From positions 51,438-115,437 of the forward strand of contig NZ_JAPJDL010000031.1 of assembly GCF_026242055.1 (NCBI RefSeq): DNA of 64,000 nt. Direction: 5' to 3'. This document shows positions 38,956 to 49,562 of the stretch, piece by piece (the first letter of the stretch is position 1; each line of letters begins with the position of its first letter). A program made the position numbers and the translations under genes. The notes beneath the pieces are model-generated. The model was not told where the DNA came from. It worked only from the letters and a program-made list of their open reading frames with translations, and ran no database searches. Source of the DNA: Lentzea sp. NEAU-D7. Lineage in GTDB: Bacteria > Actinomycetota > Actinomycetes > Mycobacteriales > Pseudonocardiaceae.

Positions 38956-41430
38956 CTACACCCCGACGGGCTCCCGCTCGGGCGTGGCCGCCGCCGGCGC
39001 GGGCGACGGCTTGACCACCGACTTGGGGAACAGCTTCGCCTTCAACGACAGCGGCGCGTTCTGCCGCAACGACTGCCGCACCGCGGCCACCGCGCCGGGC
39101 AGCGACGGGTCAGCGGCCGGGTTCGGGCTGTACCAGGACCGCTCGATCGCGCCGATCACCGTCCGCAGGCCGTCCTTGCCCGCGTCGTCCAGGTTGTGCT
39201 CGCGCGCCAACCGGCGGGCGGCGATCCGGATCGTCTCGGCGGCCGGCACGGGCGCACCGCGGTCGATCGACTCCGCCATGAGCTCCTTCCAGGCGGCCGA
39301 GGCCGCGCCGGGACCGAGCGCCATGACCGCGTGCAGGTTGTTCCGCCGCCGCACGCCCCGGATCAGCATCGGCGTGAGCACCACCCCGGCGATCACCAGC
39401 AGCGCCGCGAGCCACCACGACAGCAACGCCGCCGCGAGCCCCACGCCCATCAGCCACAGCCCGGCCGCGGCCGGTATCAGCAGCTTGCGGGCCCACGACA
39501 CGCCCAGCAGGCCCGCGCTGACCACCCCGAGCAACGCGAGCACCAGCAGCAGCGACAGCAGCGCGGCCAGCACCAGCACGATGCCCAGCGCCCACAGGTG
39601 CCACGACGGCGGTCCCTCGGAGCTCGCCGCCGGCAGCCCCTGGTCGCCGTCCGTGCCGTCAGCCGACGTGGAGGCCTGGGCCGACCCGGTCGTGGAGGGG
39701 GAGGTCGACTCGGTCTGCGTGTTCGCGGTCGGCACCTCCTCCTGGCCCGGCGCGGTCTCGCGCAGGTACGGCGGCACGATCCCGCGGCCGTCGTTGACCG
39801 GGGTCGGGTCGAACGTCATCCAGCCGTAGTTCGGGAAGAAGATCTCGACCCACGCGTGGGCGTCCTCGGTGCTGATCACGCGGTAGGAGCCGTCCCCGGA
39901 CGGGACGCCGGCGGTGAAGCCGATCGCCACCCGCGACGGCAGGCCCACCACGCGGGCCATCACGGCCATCGCGGACGCGAACTGCTCGCAGTAGCCGACC
40001 TTGCCCCGCAGCACGAAGTCGGTCAGCGCGTCCGTGGTGACGTCGCCGCCGGTCTTGAGGTCGTAGGTGAACCCGCTGGTGGGGCCGTTGAAGAAGGCCG
40101 TGAGCGCGGCCGCCTTGTCGAAGTCGTTCGTGGCGCCCTCGACGGCCTTCTTGGCCAGGTCCACGATCGGCTGCTCGACCCCGTCGAACTTGTAGTACTC
40201 GCGATCGACCGCGTTCGCCTGGGTGGGTGCCAGCCGCAGCGCCTGCTTCGACGGGGTGGTCATCACCGTGTCGATCTCGTACGCCTCCGGCTCGCGCTCC
40301 CGCTGGGTGTAGATCACGCCCTTCTTCGGGTCGAACTGGTAGTCGTCGTCCGGGGTGTCGATGCGGCGGACGGCGCCGTAGGTCGGCAGCCAGAAGCTCC
40401 GCCAGTCGCGCGGCTCGATGTTGATCCGGGTGGTCTTGCCCTCGCCGCGGTCGCCCGGCTGCGGCGGAAGCTCACCGCGCGCGGGCTGGCCGCCGGGAGG
40501 AGTGCCGCGCTCCCAGCCCTTGTTCGGCACGTACTGGGCGAGCGTGGACGCCCGCATGTACATCGGGTCGGTCATGCCGCGCACGTAGAACACCTCGGCG
40601 CTGCGGCCGCGGTTGAGCATGCCGCGCAACGACGTCATCTCGCTCAGGCCGATGCCGCCCTTGCCACCTCCACCGCCACCGCTGCCGGGCAGCCTGCCGA
40701 CGGTGCCGACGAGCGTGAAGCCCGCGCCGACGACCAGCGCGATCACCATCGCGATCGCCGCCACCGAGGTCGCGGACCCGCCGGACCCGCTGGCCGACCC
40801 GGAACCGAGCCTGCCGCGCCACGCCTCGTGCCGGTGCTGGCCGTCGACCGCGAGCAGCATCGCGAACGCCGCCGCGCCCAGGACGAACGTCCAGAACGGC
40901 AGCATCTCGTCGGCCAGCGACGCGGGCACCGCGAACACGCACAGCAGCACCAGGCCGGACGCGGCCGGAGCCGCCGCGGCCACGGCCAGCGTGTCGACCA
41001 GCACCGCGACGAGGCCGATCGCCAGCACCACCAGCGCCTGGATCGCCGGCGACGCGTGCACCGGCGGTACCCCGGTCTGCACCTGCGTCACGGAGTCCGC
41101 GAGCACGTCGCCGAGCTCGCTCAGCGCGTCGGGACCGGGCAGGAACAGGAAGATGCCCGACCGCGTGTGCAGGGCCGTGAGCAGGCACAACAGCACGAAG
41201 ACCTGGGCGATCGCGACCAGCGGCGGGGTCAGCCGGGTCGCCCGCAGGAACGCGCCGGTCACGGTGATCGCGACGATCACCACGCCGATGCGCACCAGCC
41301 ACAGGTCGCCCTCGATCACGCCGGACAGCGCGGTGGACGCGCAGAGCACGGCCAGCGCCGCGATCCACGGCGTCGCCGAGGTGAACCACTCGGGCTCGGT
41401 GCCCTTCGAAGTAGCGGAACGGGACCCCAT
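38956..41430 (-). CDS. Membrane transglutaminase-like protein (DUF3488/TgpA type)
   Basis: The 824-residue protein has several N-terminal membrane helices (roughly residues 20-240, DUF3488 region) and an extracytoplasmic transglutaminase-like domain. The catalytic triad is Cys481 (VGYCEQFASAMAVMAR), His525 (DAHAWVEIFFPNYGW) and Asp541 (TFDPTP). A further helix near 640-700 and a DUF4129-like cytoplasmic C-terminus complete it. It is the third gene of the operon moxR-DUF58-TGase, an arrangement found in many bacteria. Its ATG overlaps the DUF58 stop by one base. The reaction could be peptide cross-linking or cysteine-protease type cleavage. Confidence 0.9.
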   Translation of the reverse strand: MGSRSATSKGTEPEWFTSATPWIAALAVLCASTALSGVIEGDLWLVRIGVVIVAITVTGAFLRATRLTPPLVAIAQVFVLLCLLTALHTRSGIFLFLPGPDALSELGDVLADSVTQVQTGVPPVHASPAIQALVVLAIGLVAVLVDTLAVAAAAPAASGLVLLCVFAVPASLADEMLPFWTFVLGAAAFAMLLAVDGQHRHEAWRGRLGSGSASGSGGSATSVAAIAMVIALVVGAGFTLVGTVGRLPGSGGGGGGKGGIGLSEMTSLRGMLNRGRSAEVFYVRGMTDPMYMRASTLAQYVPNKGWERGTPPGGQPARGELPPQPGDRGEGKTTRINIEPRDWRSFWLPTYGAVRRIDTPDDDYQFDPKKGVIYTQREREPEAYEIDTVMTTPSKQALRLAPTQANAVDREYYKFDGVEQPIVDLAKKAVEGATNDFDKAAALTAFFNGPTSGFTYDLKTGGDVTTDALTDFVLRGKVGYCEQFASAMAVMARVVGLPSRVAIGFTAGVPSGDGSYRVISTEDAHAWVEIFFPNYGWMTFDPTPVNDGRGIVPPYLRETAPGQEEVPTANTQTESTSPSTTGSAQASTSADGTDGDQGLPAASSEGPPSWHLWALGIVLVLAALLSLLLVLALLGVVSAGLLGVSWARKLLIPAAAGLWLMGVGLAAALLSWWLAALLVIAGVVLTPMLIRGVRRRNNLHAVMALGPGAASAAWKELMAESIDRGAPVPAAETIRIAARRLAREHNLDDAGKDGLRTVIGAIERSWYSPNPAADPSLPGAVAAVRQSLRQNAPLSLKAKLFPKSVVKPSPAPAAATPEREPVGV

Positions 41431-42695
41431 CAGCCCACCTCCGAGCGAAATGACGGGCCCCGGGTTCCGGCCGAGGCGCACAGCTCCTGCCACACCTGCT
41501 GCATCGAGGCGGACGGCTTCGCGATCGCCACGCCCCAGCCCGCGCCGCTCAGCAACCGCCGGGCGTCCTCGGGATCCGGGGCGGCGGCGTCGGTACCGCC
41601 CGACCACGCGTTCACGTCCAGCAGCACGGCGAGGCTGCGGGTGCCGCGCGGCCGGTACCGGACCAGTTCCTCCGCCGACGCCGGCGAGAGACCGCCGAGC
41701 ACCGCGATGACCTCCTGACCCGCGCCGGGGTCCACGCCGCCGCTGAGCTCACGGCGGTGCGAGCCCTGCAGGGCCGCGAGCGCGTCCAGCACCACGTGGT
41801 CGCTGTGCCCGCCGTCGGACGACCCGCCCGCGAGCACCCGCCCGTCCTCGGAGACCAGGCGCACCTGGTGGCCGAAGTGGTGCAGGTGCAGGCAGATGGA
41901 CGCCGCGAACGAGATGGCCCACTCCAGTGACGCCGTGGGCCCGCTGCCGCGGTGCGCGTACACCCGGTGGTCCAGCAGCACCGTCGTGCCGCCACGCCAC
42001 GGCCGCTCCTCGACGCGCACCATCAGCTCGTCGCGCCGGGCGGTGGACCGCCAGTGGACCTTCCGCAGGTCGTCGCCCTGGCGGTACGGCCGCACGACCG
42101 CGTCGTCCTCGCCCTGACCGGCCCGCAGCCGCACCGAGCCGTCGTCGCCCGCGCCCATGCCGGACCCGCCGGGCAGACCCGCCAGCCGCACCACCCGCGG
42201 CACCACGACCAGCCGGGAACGGCCCGCGAGCTCGCGGTCGAACTCGGCGAGGCCGAACGGGTCGGTGATCCGCGCCATCAGCGGGCCGACCTGCTGGATG
42301 CCGCGCATCACCGGCTTGAGCGGGTAGCGCAACGACGTCGGCGTGTTGCGGGGCAACCGCTCCACGAGGAACCGCGGCCGCGCGCCCAGGGCGTACGGCA
42401 CGGTGTCCTCCAGCATCAGCCCGCCCGTGGGCAGCCGGCCGGTGCTGCGCAGGTCGAGCTTCACCTCGGACGCCGCACCCACCGGCACCCGGCTCGGGGC
42501 GAGGAACCGGGCGGCGTGCAACCCCACCCGAGCCCTCGTCGCGAGCCACGCGGCCAGCAGGGGCAGCGCGATCACGAAGGCGGCGACCCGCAGCAGGTCG
42601 CGTTCGTTCAGCACCGCGGCGCACACTCCGGCTGCGAACCCCGCGGCCAGCAAGCATCTTCCGCGTGTGGTCAGACCGGAGAGTGCGGTGCGCAT
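41430..42695 (-). CDS. DUF58 protein (MoxR-associated)
   Basis: The 421-residue protein has two hydrophobic helices near the N-terminus (about 12-30 and 34-52). The DUF58 signature VRPYRQGDDLRKVHWRSTARRDELMVR lies near 203-229. The following segment (TTVLLDHRVYAH) has a von Willebrand A-like strand with a metal-site Asp. DUF58 proteins accompany MoxR ATPases and are thought to be their adaptors or substrates. It starts two bases after moxR ends and overlaps the transglutaminase start (TGATG), so the three genes form one translational unit. Confidence 0.9.
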   Translation of the reverse strand: MRTALSGLTTRGRCLLAAGFAAGVCAAVLNERDLLRVAAFVIALPLLAAWLATRARVGLHAARFLAPSRVPVGAASEVKLDLRSTGRLPTGGLMLEDTVPYALGARPRFLVERLPRNTPTSLRYPLKPVMRGIQQVGPLMARITDPFGLAEFDRELAGRSRLVVVPRVVRLAGLPGGSGMGAGDDGSVRLRAGQGEDDAVVRPYRQGDDLRKVHWRSTARRDELMVRVEERPWRGGTTVLLDHRVYAHRGSGPTASLEWAISFAASICLHLHHFGHQVRLVSEDGRVLAGGSSDGGHSDHVVLDALAALQGSHRRELSGGVDPGAGQEVIAVLGGLSPASAEELVRYRPRGTRSLAVLLDVNAWSGGTDAAAPDPEDARRLLSGAGWGVAIAKPSASMQQVWQELCASAGTRGPSFRSEVG

Positions 42696-42696
42696 C

Positions 42697-43749
<1,053 letters not shown>

Positions 43750-44154
43750 TAAACCTCCAGCAGCCGTGTCCGGAACACGGACGTGTGAGCGTTTCACGCA
43801 GTGTGTCAAACCACGGCTAAGTGCCCTACACCTGCGGGCTACATCGGGTTCGCGTCACCAGTTTCCACCTTCCCCCACCATCTCGCCGTCACGCGCTGTT
43901 TTCGCCGAATTTTCTAGGCCGTTCGAGTGCTTATTCGGGGCTGAACACTCACCCGCGAAGGTGGTGACGCACCAGCTCCCCCACCGTCCCCCCACGCCAT
44001 CACAAGGCGTCTACCAGGGCAAACAGGTCGCGACATGGTGTGCGGACACCTGTTTCAACGTTGACTGTGGTGAAAAGTGGGGTACTGTGGCGGCCGGTGG
44101 GGCAGACGGGGGCTCCACTGCCGGTCGCGTCGTCCGGCAAGGGAGGTGGTTGCC
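43750..44154. other. Divergent control region moxR / mraZ
   Basis: No gene is found in these 405 bases. The left end carries the 43764-43780 palindrome and, on the minus strand, a TTGACA at 43810-43805. The right end carries the mraZ promoter and operator. The middle (43830-43960) is relatively AT-rich without recognised motifs. Confidence 0.5.
44061..44100 (+). promoter_or_regulatory. mraZ promoter overlapped by four 10-bp-phased GTGG boxes (MraZ operator)
   Basis: TTGACT (44061-44066) and TACTGT (44083-44088), 16 bases apart, make a good -35/-10 pair. GTGG occurs at 44067, 44077, 44087 and 44097, exactly 10 bases apart. MraZ of other bacteria binds direct repeats of TGGG/GTGG type with a 10-bp period in front of its own operon. 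Occupancy here would cover the spacer, the -10 and the start point, implying autorepression of the dcw cluster. Confidence 0.88.
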
Positions 44155-44586
44155 GTGTTCCTGGGCACTCACTACCCGCGCCTCGACGACAAAGGCCGGC
44201 TGACACTGCCTGCGAAGTTCCGGGACGAACTGGCGGGAGGTCTCATGGTCACCAAGGGCCAGGACCACTGCCTGTACGTGTTCCCCCGGGCGGAGTTCGA
44301 GCAGATGGCGAAGAAGGTCGCCGAGGCGCCGTTCACCAACGACGCCGTACGCGCCTATCAGCGTTATCTGTTCGCAGGAACGGACGAGCAGCGTCCGGAC
44401 GGTCAGGGCCGCGTCCTGATCGCACCGGAACTGCGCCGGTATGCCGGGCTGACCAAGGAGTGCGTGGTCGTCGGCGCGTTCACCAGGATGGAGATCTGGG
44501 ACGCGGCGGCCTGGCAGACCTATCTCGACGAGCACGAGGACGGCTACGCCACCGCTCGCGAGGAGGTCATACCGGGCGTCTTCTGA
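44155..44586 (+). CDS. mraZ: Division/cell wall cluster transcriptional regulator MraZ
   Basis: The 143-residue protein is made of two AbrB-like swapped-hairpin repeats, each with the DxxxR motif (YPRLDDKGRLTLPAKF near 8-23 and PDGQGRVLIAPELRRYAGL near 78-96). It forms ring oligomers that bind spaced direct repeats at its own promoter. The GTG at 44155 is supported by GGGAGGTGG upstream. A longer frame to 44077 would start inside the operator. It is the first gene of the dcw cluster, 167 bases before rsmH, a gap that contains a small GC hairpin (44667-44692). Confidence 0.95.
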   Translation: MFLGTHYPRLDDKGRLTLPAKFRDELAGGLMVTKGQDHCLYVFPRAEFEQMAKKVAEAPFTNDAVRAYQRYLFAGTDEQRPDGQGRVLIAPELRRYAGLTKECVVVGAFTRMEIWDAAAWQTYLDEHEDGYATAREEVIPGVF

Positions 44587-44753
44587 TGGCGGTCAGCCGA
44601 GCAACAGGCCGGATGTTCCACACGCGATTCGGGTGCCGTGAGGCCTCGGTCCGCTCGACTATCGGCCCTGGCGCACCTTCCCCGGCGCCAGGTTCGACGG
44701 GCGGGCGGGGACCTGACGTCACCCGAAACGCGCATCAGGGGAGTAGAGGGACG

Positions 44754-45707
44754 ATGGATCAGCCGCGGCACGTTCCGGTGCTGCTGGACCGCGTCCTGGA
44801 ACTCTTCGCTCCAGCGCTCTCCGGCAAGCCCGCCGTCGTCGTCGACACGACGCTCGGCATGGGCGGCCATTCCGACGCGCTGTTGAGCGCCCACCCCGAG
44901 CTGACGCTCATCGGGCTCGACCGCGACCCGCAGGCCATCGAGATGGCCGGTGAGCGGCTCGCGCGCCACGGCGACCGCGTCCACCTCGTCAACGTCACCT
45001 ACGACCACATCGACGAAGCCGTGGAAGACCTCGGTTACTCGCACGTGGACGGTGTGCTGATGGACCTCGGCGTGTCCTCGTTGCAGCTCGACGAGGAGGA
45101 GCGCGGGTTCGCGTACTCGAAGGACGCGCCGCTCGACATGCGGATGTCCAAGGGCACCGGCATGACGGCGGCGGACGTGCTGAACACGTACTCGCACGGC
45201 GACCTCGCGCGGGTCCTCTCCACCTACGGCGAGGAGCGGTTCGCGGGCAAGATCGCCTCCGCGGTGCTGCGCGAGCGCGAGAAGGAGCCGTTCACCAACA
45301 GCGGCCGGCTCGTCGAGCTGCTCTACGCCGTCGTGCCCGCGGCGTCGCGGCGCACCGGCGGACATCCCGCGAAGCGCACGTTCCAGGCGTTGCGGATCGA
45401 GGTCAACGGCGAGCTGGAGTCCCTGCGCCTCGCGCTGCCCGCCGCCCTGGGCGTGCTGGCCGTCGGCGGGCGGATCGTCGTGGAGTCGTACCAGTCCCTG
45501 GAGGACCGGATGGTGAAGCAGGCGCTCGCGGAGCTGGCGAAGTCCAAGACGCCGCCGGGCCTGCCGGTCGAGCTGCCGGGCCACGGGCCCGAGATCAAGT
45601 TGCTCACGAGGGGCGCGGAAGTCGCGAACGAGCAGGAGATCGAGGACAACCCGCGTGCGGCGCCGGTGCGCCTGCGCGCGGCGGAGCGGATCGGAGCACC
45701 GCGATGA
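44754..45707 (+). CDS. rsmH: 16S rRNA (cytosine1402-N4)-methyltransferase
   Basis: The 317-residue SAM enzyme modifies C1402 in the ribosomal P site. It begins with RHVPVLLDRVLELF and has the SAM loop VVDTTLGMGGHSDALL near 28-43. It also has GLDRDPQAIEMAGERL, DGVLMDLGVSSLQLDEEERGFAYSKDAPLDMRM near 95-127, and the late block RTFQALRIEVNGELESL. All are standard RsmH (MraW) features. ATG 44754 follows GGGGAGTAGAGGG. The stop overlaps ftsL (ATGA). Confidence 0.96.
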   Translation: MDQPRHVPVLLDRVLELFAPALSGKPAVVVDTTLGMGGHSDALLSAHPELTLIGLDRDPQAIEMAGERLARHGDRVHLVNVTYDHIDEAVEDLGYSHVDGVLMDLGVSSLQLDEEERGFAYSKDAPLDMRMSKGTGMTAADVLNTYSHGDLARVLSTYGEERFAGKIASAVLREREKEPFTNSGRLVELLYAVVPAASRRTGGHPAKRTFQALRIEVNGELESLRLALPAALGVLAVGGRIVVESYQSLEDRMVKQALAELAKSKTPPGLPVELPGHGPEIKLLTRGAEVANEQEIEDNPRAAPVRLRAAERIGAPR

Positions 45708-46294
45708 CGGCACCCGCACGGGTCGGCGGGCCGTCGCCCCGCGACCCCTCGAAGGACAAGGCCGCGCAGAAGGACAAGGCCCGGCGGCGGACCGCCGGTG
45801 CCGAGCGCGCCTACGCGCGGCGGGCCCAGCGCGCCTCGAACCTGCGGGGCGGCTCCGCGAACCCGCAGCAGAAGGCCGCCTCCAAGGCGCCCTTCGTCGT
45901 GCTCGTGATGCTCGTGCTGGGCGCGGGCGTCGCTGGGATCATGTACTTCTCCACCCAGGCCGCCGCCGACACCTACCGGCTGCAGGAGGCGCGGGCGGAG
46001 GCCGAGAGGCTGACGTTGCAGATGGAGCAGCTGCGCCGTGAGGTGGCGCTGCTCGAGTCGCCGACCGACCTCGCGCGCCGCGCCACCGAGATGGGCCTCG
46101 TCCAGCCGTCGAACCCGGCACGGCTGCGGCAGAACCCGGACGGCTCGATCGAGGAGTTCGGCAAGCCGAGCGCGCCGACCAAGTCGACGCCTCCGCCACC
46201 GCCGTCCTCCGAGCCGCCCGCGCCGCCGGCGTCCGGCCAGCCCCCGGCCTCCGGTCAGCCTCCCGCCGGCACGACTCCTCCGGCGGGTGGCTGA
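45704..46294 (+). CDS. ftsL: Cell division protein FtsL
   Basis: The 196-residue bitopic membrane protein has a long basic cytoplasmic N-terminus (1-60), one membrane helix (about 62-82) and a coiled-coil (DTYRLQEARAEAERLTLQMEQLRREVALLES, near 88-118) with a leucine heptad. The final 55 residues are Pro/Ser-rich (SEPPAPPASGQPPASGQPP). FtsL holds FtsQ and FtsB in the divisome. It is poorly conserved, and identification rests on topology and position between rsmH and ftsI. The start overlaps rsmH and the stop overlaps ftsI by one base. Confidence 0.88.
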   Translation: MTAPARVGGPSPRDPSKDKAAQKDKARRRTAGAERAYARRAQRASNLRGGSANPQQKAASKAPFVVLVMLVLGAGVAGIMYFSTQAAADTYRLQEARAEAERLTLQMEQLRREVALLESPTDLARRATEMGLVQPSNPARLRQNPDGSIEEFGKPSAPTKSTPPPPPSSEPPAPPASGQPPASGQPPAGTTPPAGG

Positions 46295-48204
46295 TGCCCG
46301 GTCCGCAGCAGAGGGGGCCGCGCCGCCCGCTGTCGGTGCGCGGCTCCCGCCCTGCCGCAAAGCTGGGCGGCAACAGCAGGCTGCGCATCGGAGTCGGCCG
46401 CGTCCTGCTGATCGGCGCCCTGGTGATCGCGGGCGTCAAGCTCGTGCAGGTGCAGGGCCTGCAGGCGCAGGAGCTCTCGCTGCAGGCGCAGAAGCAGCGC
46501 ACGACGCCCATCGACATCCCCGCCGAGCGCGGCTCGATCCTCGACCGCAACGGCAACCAGCTCGCGTTCTCGATCGAGGTGCGCGCGCTCTACATCCTTC
46601 CGCAGCGTGCGCGGAAGAACTGGGACGACGCCCACAAGAAGGACGAGAAGAAGTACCCGGGCACCTATGAGGACCGCGCACGCGAGATGGCGAAGTTCAT
46701 CTCGTCGACGCTGGGACCCGAGGTCAACGGGGAGAAGACCGACGAGGAGACCGTCTACCAGCAGCTGGTGAAGGACATCTCCTACGAGGTCCTCGTCAGC
46801 GAGGCCGAGCCCGCCAAGGCCGCGAAGATCGTCGCGAAGTACCCGGCGGAGATCGGTTCGGAGTACCGCTCCAAGCGCATCTACCCCAACGGCGACCTGG
46901 CGTCGAACATCATCGGCGCGGCGAACTGGCGCCAGGAGGAGAAGCCGCCGACCGTCCAGGGCATCCTCGGCCTGGAGAACGCCCAGGACAACGTGCTGGC
47001 GGGCCGGACGGGCCGCCGCGTGGTCGACACGATGTCGGGCGACGACACCCTCGTCATCCCGAACACCGAGCGCGAGCTGGTGAAGCCGCAGCCCGGCAAG
47101 AGCCTCGAGCTGACGATCGACATCGACACGCAGTACGCGGTCCAGCGGATGGTCAGCGACTACACCAAGAAGTCCGGTGCCAAGAACGGCTCCGCCGTCG
47201 TGCTCGACAGCCGCACCGGCGAGATCGTCGCGATGGCCAACGACAAGACGTACGACCCGACGGACTTCGGTCAGGCCTCCGAGGACCAGAAGCGCAACAC
47301 CGCGGTCGCCTACAGCTTCGAGCCCGGCTCCGTGAACAAGATCGTCACGGCCGCCGCGGCCGTCGAGTACGGCCTGTTCAAGCCGGACGACGTCCTGTCG
47401 GTGCCGGGGTCGATCAAGGTCGCCGACCGGACGATCAAGGACGCGTGGAACCACGGGACCGTGCCGATGTCGTTCACCGGCGTCTTCGCGAAGTCCTCCA
47501 ACGTCGGCACGCTGATCGCCGCCCAGGAGGTCGGCAAGGAGCGCTACGCCGAGATGCTCCAGAAGTTCGGTCTCGGCCGCCGCACCAACTCCGGCGTCCC
47601 AGCCGAGGAGGCGGGCCAGGTCCCGCCGCTCGGCCAGTGGTCCGGCTCCACCTTCGGCAACCTGCCGATCGGCCAGGGCCTCTCGATGACGCTGCTGCAG
47701 ATGACCGGCATGTACCAGGCCATCGCCAACGACGGCGTGCGCATCCCGCCGCGGCTCATCCGCGCCGAGATCGGCGAGGAGGGCGCGCGGTCGGAGAAGC
47801 AACGGCCCGAGGGCGTGCGCGTCGTGTCGCCGGAGACCGCGAAGACCGTGCGTGACATGTTCCGCTCGGTCACGCAGTCCGACCCGCGCGACGCGAACCA
47901 GAACGGCACCGGCAAGCAGGCCGCCCTGCCCGGCTACCAGATCGCGGGCAAGACCGGCACGGCGCAGCAGATCGACCAGAACTGCAAGTGCTACTCCCAG
48001 TCCCAGTACTGGATCACGTTCGCGGGCATCCTCCCCGCCGACAACCCGCGCTACGTCGTCGGCATCATGCTCGACGCGCCGACGGGCACCCCGTTCAGCG
48101 GGTCGGCCGCGCCGCTGTTCCACGACATCGCGACCTACCTGACCCAGCGGTTCCAGGTGCCGATGTCAGTCGAGCAGACCCCGTTCGTCCAGCTGCAGAT
48201 GTAG
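46294..48204 (+). CDS. ftsI: Septal peptidoglycan transpeptidase FtsI (PBP class B)
   Basis: The 636-residue protein has a basic N-terminus and one membrane anchor (about 32-52). A PBP dimerisation domain (IDIPAERGSILDRNGNQLAFS) precedes the transpeptidase domain. Its active-site motifs are complete: Ser346-x-x-Lys349 (EPGSVNK), Ser401-Ser-Asn403 and Lys553-Thr-Gly555. It cross-links septal wall with FtsW. Two cysteines in NCKCYSQ (near 567) could form a disulfide outside the cell. The ATG overlaps the ftsL stop (TGATG). Unlike the usual order, murE does not follow directly. Confidence 0.96.
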   Translation: MPGPQQRGPRRPLSVRGSRPAAKLGGNSRLRIGVGRVLLIGALVIAGVKLVQVQGLQAQELSLQAQKQRTTPIDIPAERGSILDRNGNQLAFSIEVRALYILPQRARKNWDDAHKKDEKKYPGTYEDRAREMAKFISSTLGPEVNGEKTDEETVYQQLVKDISYEVLVSEAEPAKAAKIVAKYPAEIGSEYRSKRIYPNGDLASNIIGAANWRQEEKPPTVQGILGLENAQDNVLAGRTGRRVVDTMSGDDTLVIPNTERELVKPQPGKSLELTIDIDTQYAVQRMVSDYTKKSGAKNGSAVVLDSRTGEIVAMANDKTYDPTDFGQASEDQKRNTAVAYSFEPGSVNKIVTAAAAVEYGLFKPDDVLSVPGSIKVADRTIKDAWNHGTVPMSFTGVFAKSSNVGTLIAAQEVGKERYAEMLQKFGLGRRTNSGVPAEEAGQVPPLGQWSGSTFGNLPIGQGLSMTLLQMTGMYQAIANDGVRIPPRLIRAEIGEEGARSEKQRPEGVRVVSPETAKTVRDMFRSVTQSDPRDANQNGTGKQAALPGYQIAGKTGTAQQIDQNCKCYSQSQYWITFAGILPADNPRYVVGIMLDAPTGTPFSGSAAPLFHDIATYLTQRFQVPMSVEQTPFVQLQM

Positions 48205-48371
48205 CTGGGCGCGGCGGAAGCGCATTGTCGGCAGGAAGCGCCTGTCGTGCAAGTGATGTAAACCACGCCCAGGCGTGACACAAGGCATTTCTGTTTTGAC
48301 AGTGAAAAACTTTTCGTAATGAGACGCAATCCATCACGTCTAATGCTCCCAAACCGGAGTGGCAAGGCGAG
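48205..48371. promoter_or_regulatory. Relatively AT-rich gap with a candidate promoter for the inserted glycosidase-like gene
   Basis: The 167 bases after ftsI are clearly less GC-rich than their surroundings. TTGACA at 48296-48301 is followed 15 bases later by TAATGA (48317-48322), a plausible vegetative promoter about 50 bases before the ATG at 48372. No terminator for ftsI is seen. Confidence 0.4.
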
Positions 48372-49562
48372 ATGGGGTTCGGCGTGCGTTCATCCAGCAT
48401 TTCGATCTTGGCGGGAGTTCTGGCGGTGACCATGGTTCCCGCAGGTCAAGCAGGTGAGAACGAATTGACGGCTGAGTCGTTTTGGCTCCACATGAACAGC
48501 ACCCCCGTAAGCGATCAAATGATCGAAACCGAAGCGCGACGCCGTTCGTACGTGGTGCTGAACGCCTGGGAAAGCGATCTGGCCGCGAAGTTCAAGAAGG
48601 CCAATCCGAAGATCCAGACCTTCGTCTACAAGGATCTCTCGTCGACGCGCAGCTACGCGTGTTCGAACGGTGTCGACGATGCCGACCTGCCCACCGGCGT
48701 CGGCTACTGCGCGGCCGACCCGTCGTGGTTCCTGCGCGACTCCGCCGGCAACCGCCTCGAGTACGACGGCTACAAGGGCCACTGGCAGATGGACGTCGGC
48801 AACACCGCGTACCAGAACGCCTGGGCCGACAACGTGATCGCGTCCTCGGCCGAGGTCTTCGACGGCGTCCTGATGGACAACGCGCTGTTCGCCTGCGACA
48901 CCTACCACGACGGCGTCTGCCCGGCCGCGTACCCGACCGACGAGTCGATGCGCGAGGCCTACCGCTCGATGCTCGCCGGCACCCGGCAGAAGTTCGTGGA
49001 CGCGGGCCTCAAGACCGTCGCGAACATGTCGAACGCCCGTCTGCACGACGGCGCCTGGAACTCCTACGTCGAGCACCTCGACGGCGGCTTCGACGAGTGG
49101 TGGCTGACCTTCGGCGACGAGGACCTGCTCTCCGAGTACCCGCAGGGCTGGAGCAGGCAGATCGAGGAGATCACCGCCAACGAGGCCAAGGGCAAGATCA
49201 CCTGGGTCCAGCCGCACCACAGCGGTGCCGAGCAGCCGTTCCGCTACGCCTTCGCGAGCTACCTGCTGGCCAAGGGCGAGCACGCGGCGATCTCGGAGAT
49301 CGACCGCTACGACAACCCCTCGCAGTGGCGCACCGAGTACGACTGGGACCTCGGCACCCCGCTCGGCGCCCACCACGAGATCGCGAAGAACGTGCACCAG
49401 CGCGACTTCGAGTGCGGCACCGTGATCGTCAACGCCAACAGGACCGGTAGCGCGCCCGTGACGATCAGGCTCGACGAGACGCAGACCAACGAGACGGGCG
49501 CGCCGGTGACCTCCGTGGCCTTGCCGGGCACGACGGGAACAGTGCTGCGCAAGGCCTGTTAG
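48372..49562 (+). CDS. Secreted putative glycoside hydrolase (GHL15-like)
   Basis: The 396-residue protein has a Sec signal (about 1-28, ending in GQAG). It is followed by a TIM-barrel-like sequence: RRSYVVLNAWESDLAAKFKK, NPKIQTFVYKDLSS, WQMDVGNTAYQNAWADNVI, FDGVLMDNALFA with an acidic strand end, and GGFDEWWLTFGDEDLL. These resemble the hypothetical glycosyl hydrolase family 15-like proteins (DUF/GHL15) found in actinomycetes. Three Cys pairs suggest disulfides. It interrupts the dcw cluster between ftsI and murE. The substrate is unknown; a wall or exopolysaccharide target is only a guess. Confidence 0.75.
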   Translation: MGFGVRSSSISILAGVLAVTMVPAGQAGENELTAESFWLHMNSTPVSDQMIETEARRRSYVVLNAWESDLAAKFKKANPKIQTFVYKDLSSTRSYACSNGVDDADLPTGVGYCAADPSWFLRDSAGNRLEYDGYKGHWQMDVGNTAYQNAWADNVIASSAEVFDGVLMDNALFACDTYHDGVCPAAYPTDESMREAYRSMLAGTRQKFVDAGLKTVANMSNARLHDGAWNSYVEHLDGGFDEWWLTFGDEDLLSEYPQGWSRQIEEITANEAKGKITWVQPHHSGAEQPFRYAFASYLLAKGEHAAISEIDRYDNPSQWRTEYDWDLGTPLGAHHEIAKNVHQRDFECGTVIVNANRTGSAPVTIRLDETQTNETGAPVTSVALPGTTGTVLRKAC

